64,000 bases of DNA from Kangiella taiwanensis (GTDB taxonomy: Bacteria > Pseudomonadota > Gammaproteobacteria > Enterobacterales > Kangiellaceae): NCBI RefSeq assembly GCF_020005165.1, contig NZ_JAHCLT010000001.1, positions 248,001-312,000 on the forward strand, written 5' to 3'. Shown here piece by piece: positions 17,234 to 26,429 of this stretch. Under the pieces are notes generated by a model. The model was not told where the DNA came from, made no database searches, and saw only the letters and a list, made by a program, of their open reading frames with translations. Every line of letters starts with the position of its first letter. Position 1 is the first letter of the stretch. The position numbers and the translations under genes were made by a program.

Positions 17234-18781
17234 GTGACAACAGTGAACTCCGATATTATCTTTGGCGACTCTCACATTACCATTGAGCACATCAATGAAC
17301 TGGCCCGTGGGCACGCTAAAGGGAAACTTAATACCAACAAAGACTTTCAGGCTAAAATCCAGAAAGGTGCTGACTTCCTACATAATCTGCTGCAAGAAGA
17401 TGGCGTTATTTATGGAGTGACGACCGGTTACGGCGACTCCGTGACCGAACAAGTACCATTGTCTAATGTTCACGAATTACCGCTCCACCTGACTCGCTTT
17501 CACGGCTGTGGACTCGGCGATACCTTCTCGATTGAGCAAACCCGAGCCATATTAGGCGCTAGAATGACATCGCTCTGCCGTGGCTACTCAGGTGTTACAT
17601 GGCGCTTATTAGAACAACTCGAAACCTTGTTGAAGCACGATATTATGCCAAGGATTCCCCAAGAAGGCTCTGTCGGCGCTAGTGGCGATTTAACCCCACT
17701 ATCGTATGTTGCAGCGGTTTTGGTTGGTGAAAGAGACGTTTATTATCAAGGCCAACTAAGACCAACAAAAGAAGTCTTCAAAGAACTCCATATCGAACCT
17801 ATTCAGCTGCAACCCAAAGAAGGGTTAGCCATCATGAATGGCACCGCCGTTATGACCGCTTTAGCTTGTCTTGCTTACCAGCGTGCTGAGTATTTAATTG
17901 AACTGTGCTCGCGTATTACCTCACTTTGCTCAATCGCCTTACAGGGAAACAGCGCTCACTTTGATAATATCCTATTCGATGCCAAGCCTCATCCAGGTCA
18001 AAATCAAATCGCCGAGTGGATCCGTGATGACTTAAACCATCACAAGCACCCACGCAATTCGAGTCGCTTACAAGATCGTTACTCGATTCGCTGCGCTCCT
18101 CATATTATTGGGGCACTGAAAGACTCCATGCCGTGGATGCGTCAGATGATCGAAACTGAGCTGAATAGCGCAAACGACAATCCGATCATTGATGGCGAGG
18201 GTCAACACGTTTTGCATGGCGGTCATTTCTACGGCGGGCACATCGCCATGGTCATGGATACCCTGAAAACAGGCATTGCCAACCTGTCTGATTTAATGGA
18301 TCGCCAAATGGCATTGCTGATGGACCGTAAGTTCAATAATGGACTTCCTAACAATTTGTCTGCAGCAAAAAATGATCGCAAGGCCATCAATCACGGCTTT
18401 AAAGCCGTTCAAATCGGAATTAGCGCTTGGACCGCAGAAGCGCTTAAGAACACCATGCCAGCAAGTGTTTTTTCACGTTCAACTGAGTGCCACAACCAAG
18501 ACAAAGTCAGCATGGGCACTATCGCAGCCCGTGACTGTTTGCGCGTTCTTCAATTAACTGAACAAATCGCCGCAGCATCTTTAATGGCTTCCTGCCAAGC
18601 TGTACAAATCCGGATTCACAATAAAGAGCTCGATCCGGACTCTTTATCTGAAACAGTTTCGACGACTCTACGCGAAGTGTTCGAGACCTTCTCGTTAGTT
18701 GACGAAGATCGTCCCTTAGAGCACGAGCTACGTCATTTTGTCACATTGATTCAGCAGCAGCACTGGAGCACTTATTCTTAA
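17234..18781 (+). CDS. Aromatic amino acid ammonia lyase (HAL/PAL/TAL family)
   Basis: A 515-residue MIO-dependent ammonia lyase. The prosthetic group forms from Ala149-Ser150-Gly151 in GSVGASGDLTPLSY; the catalytic Tyr60 sits in YGVTTGYG. The substrate-selectivity pair is Phe89-His90 (RFHGCGLG): histidine lyases have Ser-His, bacterial tyrosine lyases His-Leu and phenylalanine lyases Phe-Leu at these places, so the substrate cannot be decided by rule. In the pigment context it should turn tyrosine or phenylalanine into a cinnamate-type starter acid for ApeH. The start is a GTG at 17234; the gene sits between the acyltransferase and apeK, a position empty in the E. coli cluster. Confidence 0.88.
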   Translation: MTTVNSDIIFGDSHITIEHINELARGHAKGKLNTNKDFQAKIQKGADFLHNLLQEDGVIYGVTTGYGDSVTEQVPLSNVHELPLHLTRFHGCGLGDTFSIEQTRAILGARMTSLCRGYSGVTWRLLEQLETLLKHDIMPRIPQEGSVGASGDLTPLSYVAAVLVGERDVYYQGQLRPTKEVFKELHIEPIQLQPKEGLAIMNGTAVMTALACLAYQRAEYLIELCSRITSLCSIALQGNSAHFDNILFDAKPHPGQNQIAEWIRDDLNHHKHPRNSSRLQDRYSIRCAPHIIGALKDSMPWMRQMIETELNSANDNPIIDGEGQHVLHGGHFYGGHIAMVMDTLKTGIANLSDLMDRQMALLMDRKFNNGLPNNLSAAKNDRKAINHGFKAVQIGISAWTAEALKNTMPASVFSRSTECHNQDKVSMGTIAARDCLRVLQLTEQIAAASLMASCQAVQIRIHNKELDPDSLSETVSTTLREVFETFSLVDEDRPLEHELRHFVTLIQQQHWSTYS

Positions 18782-18788
18782 GCCGCTT

Positions 18789-19235
18789 ATGAACAATCAA
18801 CAACTCAAAGAATTAAAAATTGCCGCAGAATGCTTCGTTGAAGTACCATTTTTCGATCTCGACCCAATGAATGTTGTGTGGCATGGAAATTATGTTAAGT
18901 ATTTCGAACAAGCTCGCTGCGAACTACTGCGCCATATTAACTATGACTACCCGCAAATGAAGGCCTCGGGTTACTACTGGCCCATTATTGATATGCGGCT
19001 TAAGTACATTAAACCCGCCAGTTTTGGCGATAAACTGGTCTGTATTGCTACTTTCATTGAATGTGAGAATCGCTTAAAAATTGAATATCTGATTCAACAC
19101 GCAGAAAGTGGGGAAAAGCTTTGTAAGGGCTATACCATACAGGTCGCCGTCACCACCGATGACTTTGAAATGCAGCTTGCATCTCCAGAAATTCTCAAAG
19201 AAAACATTCAACGTTACGCGGAGCAACAACAATGA
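18789..19235 (+). CDS. apeK: Hot-dog thioesterase ApeK
   Basis: A 148-residue acyl thioesterase of the 4-hydroxybenzoyl-CoA thioesterase type. The motif FFDLDPMNVVWHGNYVKYFEQAR carries the active-site Asp (in DLDPMNVVWHGNY) and the N-terminal hot-dog helix. It probably hydrolyses the thioester of stalled or finished chains on the carrier protein. It overlaps the next gene by 4 bp (ATGA). Confidence 0.88.
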   Translation: MNNQQLKELKIAAECFVEVPFFDLDPMNVVWHGNYVKYFEQARCELLRHINYDYPQMKASGYYWPIIDMRLKYIKPASFGDKLVCIATFIECENRLKIEYLIQHAESGEKLCKGYTIQVAVTTDDFEMQLASPEILKENIQRYAEQQQ

Positions 19236-19867
19236 TGACAACACTGACACAATACACCGCGTTTCTATTGCTGATAGCCTCTTGTTTTATCCCTTCAACC
19301 GCTAATGCATGCGTTGATACTCCCTGCGAGCTAAACTCTATTGCTAAACAGATCAGCAGCCAGCCTCAACTGAACGAATTTAAGCAATTAAAAACGGTTG
19401 CCGTTTTAACACAGCCTCTTAAATCCTCAGGATATTTGCTGTTAGCCGATAATGACCGTGTCGTTTGGCAAACCCAAAAACCGATTAAAAGCACAACCGT
19501 TATTGGTCCCAATAGCTTTAAGCAATATAACAAGCAAGATGAGGCTATTTCTGCGCCAGCAAATAGTAACAATCAAACTAGCCAATTAATTTCTTCTACA
19601 TTCCTGTCAATTCTGTCTGGCGATTTTGAAGAACTGAACACGAATTTCGACGTTATTGCTATATGCAAATCCTCAGGATGGAGCTTGAATTTGACGTCCA
19701 CCCACTCAGATATTCAACGCGTCATCAAACATATCGAAGTTTCGGGGAATACCAGTATTCAGCGTTTAACATTTACCGAAGCCAATGGTGATATCACTCA
19801 AATTACCTTCGACACTATTGATTCTCAAGAGATTCATGCACAACTAGGACAGTTCCTTGTCGATTAA
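19232..19867 (+). CDS. apeL: LolA-like periplasmic carrier protein (ApeL-like)
   Basis: A 211-residue exported protein with a signal peptide (hydrophobic residues 10-25, probable cleavage after ANA). The mature part resembles outer-membrane lipoprotein carrier LolA: a QPLKSSGYLLLADNDRVVWQTQKP strand pattern and a curved half-barrel. LolA-like proteins in these clusters are expected to carry the hydrophobic product across the periplasm together with the exporter encoded next. Two Cys close to the mature N-terminus (CVDTPC) may form a disulfide. It overlaps the exporter gene by 11 bp. Confidence 0.8.
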   Translation: MMTTLTQYTAFLLLIASCFIPSTANACVDTPCELNSIAKQISSQPQLNEFKQLKTVAVLTQPLKSSGYLLLADNDRVVWQTQKPIKSTTVIGPNSFKQYNKQDEAISAPANSNNQTSQLISSTFLSILSGDFEELNTNFDVIAICKSSGWSLNLTSTHSDIQRVIKHIEVSGNTSIQRLTFTEANGDITQITFDTIDSQEIHAQLGQFLVD

Positions 19868-22220
19868 TTTACGCTTTATTCTTTGGTTATTATTCATCGC
19901 CCTAGTCGGTGGGATTTTCTATTCTCAAATAAACAGTGGCTTAAAGGTTGAAACTAATATCCTTAAGTTGCTACCAGAAACCGAAGTCGACCCTTTTGCT
20001 GAAAAGGCCTTCGCACGTTTTTCTGAGAATAACTTCAAGAACGTTATCTTCGCTACAAAGTCAGAACAGAAATCTGACGCCATTGCTGGCGCTCAGTTCC
20101 TGTCAAGCAAGTTAAAGCTAAGCGCCTCTGTTCATTCTCTGCAAAGCCAGTTGTCAGAAGAAGAACAAGAGGCTGTAGGCAAACTTTACTTCAAGCATCG
20201 CTTTCATCTACTGAGCAATAGCGATCGAGCATTACTACAAAACAAGGGTGCAGAGCCGTTCACAGATTACACCATTCAGATGGCTTACTCGCCACTATCC
20301 AGTCAATTAATACAGTTATTGCCACAAGATCCGCTACTGTTGTCTTATCGTTATTTGCAGCAGATGTCTGACACTAGCTTTGCCAATAAAAGCCCAAACA
20401 ACACCACGGATCATAGCAGTGAATTCATTGACGATATTCTAGTTATCTATTCTGACGGTGCCTATTATTCAATGATTACGGCCACCCTAGCAGCGTCTCC
20501 ATTTGACAGTGATGCGCAGGCAAGTATTAGGCAGATCTTAGAAGGTTTTCAGCTAAACCACCCCAACACAGAGCTGCTTTTCACAGGTGCTATCTTTTAC
20601 GCACAGCATGCCGCAGCTTCGGCCAAATCTGAGATCTCAACGATAGGGTTAGGCTCTTTAATTGGAGTAATTTTACTCCTAATCATTGCTTTCCGTAGCG
20701 TTCTACCGCTAACGCTAACTCTCGTTTCTCTTGGTGTCGGTATTTTAGCTGGCTTCACAGCCGTTAACGCTTTTTTTGGCTCAATACATATTTTAACTTT
20801 AGTTTTTGGTTCCAGCCTAGTCGGTGTCGCTGTAGATTACGCCTTTCATTATTTTGCTTCAGCAAATGAGTCCAAACGCCCTTTACCCATTATTTTCGGT
20901 GCCATTAGCCTAGGGCTAGTATCGAGCGTTATTGGTTACGCAGCATTATTTACTACGCCTTTCCCTGGCTTACAACAAATGGCTTTATTCTGTGCCACAG
21001 GGCTTGTCGGCGCTTACTTAACCGTTATCTTATTGTTTGATCGCGTACCGTCGAAGGTCCAAACACCGCACAAATTGCTACTTGTATTTATCGCGCATAG
21101 CCGCATCAGTCATTCAGCCTCTAAGAAGCCCTTTCTATTGGCGCTACTCGCATTACCACTGATTGCCTTGTGGCTACTAATGAATACCAGTGACGATAAT
21201 GACAACATCCGTCAATTACAATCGGTCCCTCCAGCGTTACACCAACAAGAGAAAACCATTCAAGATCTTGTCTCTGCACCTGCACCGAACCAGTTCTTTG
21301 TGGTCAAAGGGCCGTCGCCGGATCAGGTATTAACAAAGCTTGAGTCGGTCAATGACCAACTTGATGGTTTAATTGCACAGGGGGCCATTGATGATTATCA
21401 TCATGCTGCCCATTTCGTTCCTTCATCAACACAACAGGAAAGCGACTACCGGCTGGTTAGAAGGCATACCAATCCAACAACCTTACAAACACTGCTTGAG
21501 TTAGGTTTAATAACCTCTAAACAGCTAGAAAAGCTTGTACAGTCGATATCTGAATCACAAAGCAATGTTTTAACTTTAAATAATTGGCTAGCCTCACCAT
21601 TAGGCCAGCGCTTCTCGTATCTTTGGCTGGACAAGATTGATGGCGAGTACGCAGCAATCATTACTCTTCATAACATTAATGACATTACTGCGCTTGAATC
21701 CTTGGCTGACAATAACTCAACACTTTATTTCATCAATAAGGTCGAAAAAGTGTCGTCACTATTCAGTCAATATCGTGAGTTATCACTTATCATGCTTGCC
21801 ATTGCGATTGCCCTCATAATGCTGGTTCTGGCCGTAAGGTATAACCTGATTGTTGCTTCCCTCATTGTATTAGGGCCGATTATTGCGGCATCAGTCGCCA
21901 TCACAGCGAATATAGTCATCAATAGTAGTTTTAATTTATTCAGCGCGCTGGCACTGTTCTTAGTCTTTGGTATTGGCATTGACTACGGTTTATTTTATGC
22001 GGAGTCAAAGAAACGCTCTCCCTACATATACCTAGCTATCGGCTTATCCGCTATGACCACATTTTTATCCTTCGGGTTATTGTCACTTAGCGCAACGCCA
22101 GCGATACATGCCTTTGGCTTAACCATGCTCAGTGGCATCTTGACAGTTTTCGTTCTGTCACCAATACTCGGACACCAAATATATCAAGCAAAAGGACTAA
22201 AGCATGACTCATCAACCTGA
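19857..22220 (+). CDS. apeM: MMPL-type RND exporter ApeM
   Basis: A 787-residue inner-membrane exporter. Each half has one membrane helix, a large periplasmic loop and a bundle of five helices (about residues 5-25 with 260-390, and 410-435 with 640-780), the internal duplication of the RND/MMPL superfamily. GVAVDYAFHYFA and GIGIDYGLFYAE are the paired proton-relay motifs with Asp. It starts with TTG at 19857, 11 bp inside the LolA-like gene; there is no in-frame ATG that would keep the first helix. It likely moves the pigment lipid to the periplasmic side. Confidence 0.9.
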   Translation: MSINLRFILWLLFIALVGGIFYSQINSGLKVETNILKLLPETEVDPFAEKAFARFSENNFKNVIFATKSEQKSDAIAGAQFLSSKLKLSASVHSLQSQLSEEEQEAVGKLYFKHRFHLLSNSDRALLQNKGAEPFTDYTIQMAYSPLSSQLIQLLPQDPLLLSYRYLQQMSDTSFANKSPNNTTDHSSEFIDDILVIYSDGAYYSMITATLAASPFDSDAQASIRQILEGFQLNHPNTELLFTGAIFYAQHAAASAKSEISTIGLGSLIGVILLLIIAFRSVLPLTLTLVSLGVGILAGFTAVNAFFGSIHILTLVFGSSLVGVAVDYAFHYFASANESKRPLPIIFGAISLGLVSSVIGYAALFTTPFPGLQQMALFCATGLVGAYLTVILLFDRVPSKVQTPHKLLLVFIAHSRISHSASKKPFLLALLALPLIALWLLMNTSDDNDNIRQLQSVPPALHQQEKTIQDLVSAPAPNQFFVVKGPSPDQVLTKLESVNDQLDGLIAQGAIDDYHHAAHFVPSSTQQESDYRLVRRHTNPTTLQTLLELGLITSKQLEKLVQSISESQSNVLTLNNWLASPLGQRFSYLWLDKIDGEYAAIITLHNINDITALESLADNNSTLYFINKVEKVSSLFSQYRELSLIMLAIAIALIMLVLAVRYNLIVASLIVLGPIIAASVAITANIVINSSFNLFSALALFLVFGIGIDYGLFYAESKKRSPYIYLAIGLSAMTTFLSFGLLSLSATPAIHAFGLTMLSGILTVFVLSPILGHQIYQAKGLKHDSST

Positions 22221-23463
22221 TGATAACCATTACGATGTCGTTATTATAGGGGCTGGGCCTGCGGGTTCTCTCGCTGCCAGTCTATTGACTCAGGCGGATG
22301 TGAATGTGCTTGTCATTGAGAAACAACACTTTCCTCGATTTTCCATTGGCGAAAGCTTGTTACCACAATCAATGGTCTACCTCGAAGAAGCGGGGTTACT
22401 CAGCATAGTAGAGCAAGCGGCCGATAAGTACGGCTTTCAATACAAAAATGGCGCTGTATTTAGTGTGGATAACCGAGAGTCTATTTTTGAATTTGATAAA
22501 AAATTTAGTGATGGCCCTGAGTATACCTATCAAGTAAAGCGGGCAGAGTTCGATCAACTTCTTGCTCAAGAAGCCCAAAATCAAGGTGCTACCTTTACTT
22601 TTGGTGTACAGGTAAACGATGTTACTTTTACCCCAAAACCAAGTTTAACCCTTTGTGATGAAAAGGGTATGACAAGATCCATTACCGCTGAGTTTGTTCT
22701 CGATGCTAGTGGGTTTGCTCGTGTGCTGCCGAGGTTGCTTAATTTAGATACCCCTAGCGATTTCCCTATACGCAGCTCACTGTTTTGCCACATAAAGGAT
22801 GACATTACTGATCCCGATTACGATCGCAACAAAATTTTGGTCGAAACTCACCCTGAGTTTTCGGACGTTTGGTATTGGCTAATCCCTTTTGCCGATGGCA
22901 CTGCATCCGTAGGGTGTGTTGCAGAGCCTCGTTTTTTTGAAGAATTAGAAAAAGCGCACTCATCAAAAGATAGTATGCTTTTCGAGGTCATAGGGCAGTC
23001 AACTCGTCTACAAAAACTCTTGTCCAACGCCACAATGACTCGTCCAGTGCAACAATTGACGGGCTACTCTTCCAATGTCAAAAGTTTGTTTGGCGATCGG
23101 TTTGCGTTACTCGGTAATGCTGGTGAGTTCCTTGATCCCATATTTTCATCAGGAGTCACCATCGCTTTTAAATCTGCAAAGTTAGCCTCCGACTGTGTCA
23201 TAAGACAATTGCAGGGAGAAGATGTGTGTTGGAATTCAGACTTCTCTCAGCCTCTACAGAAAGGGGTTCATTCCTTCAAAGCATTTGTTCAATCTTGGTA
23301 CCAGGGAGAACTGCAAAGCATTCTCCAATTCGAAGATGCTCCTTCGAACATCCGTGAAATGATTTGCTCGGTTCTAGCCGGCTACGCATGGGATTTAGAC
23401 AACCCCTACAATACCGAGACCGATAAACGGCTACAGACTCTAGGTGAACTATGCGCATTTTAG
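22204..23463 (+). CDS. FAD-dependent oxidoreductase, halogenase-like
   Basis: A 419-residue flavoprotein of the tryptophan-halogenase / geranylgeranyl-reductase group. Seen: dinucleotide-binding GAGPAGS at residues 16-22, GESLLPQ (49-55), WYWLIP at 223-228, which matches the WxWxIP halogenase hallmark, and the late GNAGEFLDPIFSSGV. Lys81 in QYKNGAVF lies where halogenases have the catalytic Lys. Such enzymes halogenate phenolic substrates using reduced FAD and halide, but non-halogenating relatives share the motifs. It overlaps apeM by 17 bp and apeN by 13 bp, so it belongs to the operon; no counterpart exists in the E. coli cluster. Confidence 0.85.
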   Translation: MTHQPDDNHYDVVIIGAGPAGSLAASLLTQADVNVLVIEKQHFPRFSIGESLLPQSMVYLEEAGLLSIVEQAADKYGFQYKNGAVFSVDNRESIFEFDKKFSDGPEYTYQVKRAEFDQLLAQEAQNQGATFTFGVQVNDVTFTPKPSLTLCDEKGMTRSITAEFVLDASGFARVLPRLLNLDTPSDFPIRSSLFCHIKDDITDPDYDRNKILVETHPEFSDVWYWLIPFADGTASVGCVAEPRFFEELEKAHSSKDSMLFEVIGQSTRLQKLLSNATMTRPVQQLTGYSSNVKSLFGDRFALLGNAGEFLDPIFSSGVTIAFKSAKLASDCVIRQLQGEDVCWNSDFSQPLQKGVHSFKAFVQSWYQGELQSILQFEDAPSNIREMICSVLAGYAWDLDNPYNTETDKRLQTLGELCAF

Positions 23464-24032
23464 CTTTAGCGATCTCTGTATTTATCCTCTCCGGGTGTTT
23501 GAGCTCTTATCACAGTAAGCACAACTCTGTTTTTATTGCTGAAGGCATGAGCTTTGAATTAATTCCCTCAGTGCCTTTTGATAATGGCTTGGTTCTGACA
23601 CAAAGCGCAACCATTACCTACAATAATGAAAGTCATGACCTCATATTTCAAACTGAGATACTAAAGGATAGACTAACTATGGTTGGCCTTACGCCAACAG
23701 GAACAAGGATTTTTACTATTAGAATGCAGCAGGGCTTTGTCGATGCGAAAGGCTTTTCATCCTTAGTCGAGAACATTAAACCTGAATACATTCTTGCGGA
23801 TCTACAGCTTAGTTTATGGCCGCTAGAAGAACTTAGGGGTGCTATACAGCGAGGCACTGTTTCACAGCCGGACAAATACCTTCGCAAGGTTAACCATCAA
23901 GGTATGACAGTGATTACTATCGTCTATTCAGATCCCGTTGCCTATCAAGGAACTATTGAATTTACTCACAAGGAACGTGGTTATCACCTCGTTCTTTCGC
24001 CACTTTCTGTAGAGTTTATGCCCCATGACTGA
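23451..24032 (+). CDS. apeN: DUF3261 lipoprotein (ApeN-like)
   Basis: A 193-residue lipoprotein. Signal peptide with lipobox LSGC at Cys16. The mature part is beta-rich, with repeated strand-turn patterns (ATITYNNESHDLIFQTEI, TRIFTIRMQQG) in the manner of LolB-like proteins, and it matches the DUF3261 gene found at this place in aryl polyene clusters. LolA-like protein, MMPL exporter and this lipoprotein would form a route to the outer membrane. Overlaps both neighbours by 13 and 8 bp. Confidence 0.8.
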   Translation: MRILALAISVFILSGCLSSYHSKHNSVFIAEGMSFELIPSVPFDNGLVLTQSATITYNNESHDLIFQTEILKDRLTMVGLTPTGTRIFTIRMQQGFVDAKGFSSLVENIKPEYILADLQLSLWPLEELRGAIQRGTVSQPDKYLRKVNHQGMTVITIVYSDPVAYQGTIEFTHKERGYHLVLSPLSVEFMPHD

Positions 24033-25209
24033 TTGCCCGATTTACCTTAATAACATGTCGATGACCAATGCTCTGGGTAAAGAGCATGATGAGGTTCTAC
24101 AGAAGCTTATTTCGGGTGACACATCCGGTATGAAGCCCTATGTGACAGAGCTGAATAATAAAACCTTTATCGCAGGACAAGTTTCTTCGAAGTTGCCGCT
24201 TATCCCCAAACACTTACAACATCACCAGACTCGCAATAATCAGTTGATTCTAAGCTGTTTATTATCCTTAGAATCAGCCCTCGACAGTTTGTTAGAACAC
24301 CACCCAAAACATCGTATTGGAGTGGTCATGGGCACCAGTACATCAGGAATTGCTGAAGGTGAGCAAGCCCTCGCGCAATATCTGGATAACCAAGCTTTCC
24401 CTGACTCTTTTGATTATTCGCAAATTCAAATGTCTTCGCCAGCCGAATTTATTGCTGACTATCTAGGCATCAAAGGACCAGCGTACGCGATTTCTACAGC
24501 CTGCTCCTCCAGCGGAAAAGTTTTTGCCTCCGCGCGAAGCTTAATCGAGAATAATGTCTGCGACGCCGTCATTGTTGGTGGCGCAGACTCTTTGTGTGAC
24601 ATGACTTTAAATGGTTTTAATTCCTTAGAAGCTATTTCTGACGAGCTCTCTAATCCCTTCAGCCCCCATCGCAAAGGTATTAACATTGGTGAGGGCGCTG
24701 CGGTGTTTATCATGAGTCGCCAACCATCGGCGGTACAACTACTTGGCGTCGGTGAGTCCTCTGACGCCCACCATATTTCCGCACCACATCCTGAAGGAGA
24801 TGGCGCCGCCAGGGCCATGAAACAGGCTTTATTAGATGCCAATATTGATAGCCAGCGTGTCGACTATCTTAACCTTCACGGCACGGGTACTGAGCTCAAT
24901 GATGCGATGGAGAGCAAAGCGGTTTCATCCGTTTTAAGCAACGCAACCTATTGCAGCTCCACCAAACCTTTAACTGGCCATACCCTAGGTGCTGCAGGCG
25001 CAACTGAACTAGCGCTGTGTTGGTTATTATTAGAATACCAGTCAAAAAAGCTACCGAAACATGTTTTTGATGGCGTTCTTGATACCGAGCTTCCGGCTTT
25101 ACGTCTCGTCGATGACAATCAGACTATCAACAACGTAACAATCGCCATGAGCAACTCTTTTGCCTTTGGTGGCAATAACGTCAGTGTTATAATCGGCCGT
25201 AGCGAGTAA
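24025..25209 (+). CDS. apeO: Beta-ketoacyl-ACP synthase ApeO
   Basis: A 394-residue ketosynthase with a complete catalytic triad: Cys160 in ISTACSSSG, His285 in NLHGTGTELND and His319 in KPLTGHTLGAAGA. In studied aryl polyene systems ApeO pairs with the chain-length factor ApeC to elongate the polyene with malonyl units. It is the first of the four synthase-core genes at the end of the cluster (apeO-P-Q-R) and overlaps apeN by 8 bp. Confidence 0.92.
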   Translation: MTDCPIYLNNMSMTNALGKEHDEVLQKLISGDTSGMKPYVTELNNKTFIAGQVSSKLPLIPKHLQHHQTRNNQLILSCLLSLESALDSLLEHHPKHRIGVVMGTSTSGIAEGEQALAQYLDNQAFPDSFDYSQIQMSSPAEFIADYLGIKGPAYAISTACSSSGKVFASARSLIENNVCDAVIVGGADSLCDMTLNGFNSLEAISDELSNPFSPHRKGINIGEGAAVFIMSRQPSAVQLLGVGESSDAHHISAPHPEGDGAARAMKQALLDANIDSQRVDYLNLHGTGTELNDAMESKAVSSVLSNATYCSSTKPLTGHTLGAAGATELALCWLLLEYQSKKLPKHVFDGVLDTELPALRLVDDNQTINNVTIAMSNSFAFGGNNVSVIIGRSE

Positions 25210-25215
25210 CATGTT

Positions 25216-25695
25216 ATGCCAGAATTAAACTCAACTAGAAAAAAATCGATACTGTCAGTCCCTGTTTCGGAATTGGTACCTCACTCCGATCCGATGGTGC
25301 TTATTGACCAAGTTATTGACTTTGAAGCCGATAAATTAAGTGCTCAATTCACCATTCAGCCCAACAGTCGTTTCTATGATGACAGTATTGAAGGCGTTGA
25401 TAATGTTGTAGCCATAGAATACATGGCACAATCTATTGCCGCCTTAGCCGGTGTCAGATCACGCCTCAAACAAGAGGCCGTTAAACTCGGCTTTTTACTC
25501 GGCACTCGAAAAATGGAACTCCACCGAGCGTGCTTCTCACTAGGTGAGACCTATCAGGTTGAGGTTGAAGAACTTTACATGGATGACTCAGGACTGGGCT
25601 CGTTCCACTGCTCCATTAGCTGTGAAGGGCACCTCGTTGCTGAAGCTAAACTGAGTGTGTTCGAAACCAATGACCAAAACCAATTACTTAATTAA
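25216..25695 (+). CDS. apeP: Hot-dog 3-hydroxyacyl-ACP dehydratase ApeP
   Basis: A 159-residue hot-dog protein of the FabA/FabZ-like group. PHSDPMVLIDQVIDF resembles the FabZ start, and VAIEYMAQSIAALAGVRSR the central helix. It forms the dehydratase heterodimer with ApeI in characterised systems. It follows apeO by 6 bp and precedes the ketoreductase by 8 bp. Confidence 0.87.
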   Translation: MPELNSTRKKSILSVPVSELVPHSDPMVLIDQVIDFEADKLSAQFTIQPNSRFYDDSIEGVDNVVAIEYMAQSIAALAGVRSRLKQEAVKLGFLLGTRKMELHRACFSLGETYQVEVEELYMDDSGLGSFHCSISCEGHLVAEAKLSVFETNDQNQLLN

Positions 25696-25703
25696 TTAGC
25701 ATT

Positions 25704-26429
25704 ATGAATAGACGCGTTTTAATCACAGGCTCAAGTCGCGGTATAGGCAAAAGTATTGCCTTACAATTAGCTAAAGATGGCTTTGACATAACAGTACATT
25801 GTCGCTCAGGTGTTGAGCAAGCAGAACAAACAGTTGCAGAGATTCAAGCAACCGGAGGTTCAGCTCGATGGATACAATTTGATATTGCCGATCGCCAACA
25901 AACCCGCCAAGTCTTAGAGCAAGATATTGAAAACCACGGCGCCTTCTACGGTGTCGTTTGTAATGCCGGTATTACTCGAGACGGCGCTTTCCCAGCGCTC
26001 ACTGATAGTGACTGGGATGATGTTATTCACACCAATCTTGACGGCTTCTACAATGTCGTTCAGCCACTTGTGATGCCGATGGTACGCAACAAAAAAGGTG
26101 GACGTATCGTCGCCATGTCATCGGTATCAGGCGTTCTCGGCAATCGTGGCCAAGTCAATTACAGCGCGTCAAAAGCGGGCTTAATCGGTGCGACTAAAGC
26201 TTTAGCAGTAGAGTTAGCTCGCCGTAAAATCACCGTTAACTGCGTCGCTCCAGGGTTAATTGAAACGGACATGGTGGATGAAGAGATTACGCAAGAAGCA
26301 ATGAAAGTTATACCTGCACGTCGTATGGGGCGTCCCGAAGAAATTGCGGGCCTGGTTGGCTATCTTTTCTCCGATAATGCGGCCTATTTAACACGACAGG
26401 TTATCTCGGTAAATGGGGGAATGGCGTAA
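25704..26429 (+). CDS. apeQ: 3-ketoacyl-ACP reductase ApeQ (FabG-like)
   Basis: A 241-residue short-chain dehydrogenase. Cofactor motif TGSSRGIGKSIA, then CNAGITRDG, the catalytic Ser-Tyr-Lys in SSVSGVLGNRGQVNYSASK, and the APGLIETDMV turn. It reduces the 3-keto group after each elongation round, using NADPH (the R in the TGSSRG loop is compatible). Stop and next start overlap in TAATG. Confidence 0.92.
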   Translation: MNRRVLITGSSRGIGKSIALQLAKDGFDITVHCRSGVEQAEQTVAEIQATGGSARWIQFDIADRQQTRQVLEQDIENHGAFYGVVCNAGITRDGAFPALTDSDWDDVIHTNLDGFYNVVQPLVMPMVRNKKGGRIVAMSSVSGVLGNRGQVNYSASKAGLIGATKALAVELARRKITVNCVAPGLIETDMVDEEITQEAMKVIPARRMGRPEEIAGLVGYLFSDNAAYLTRQVISVNGGMA

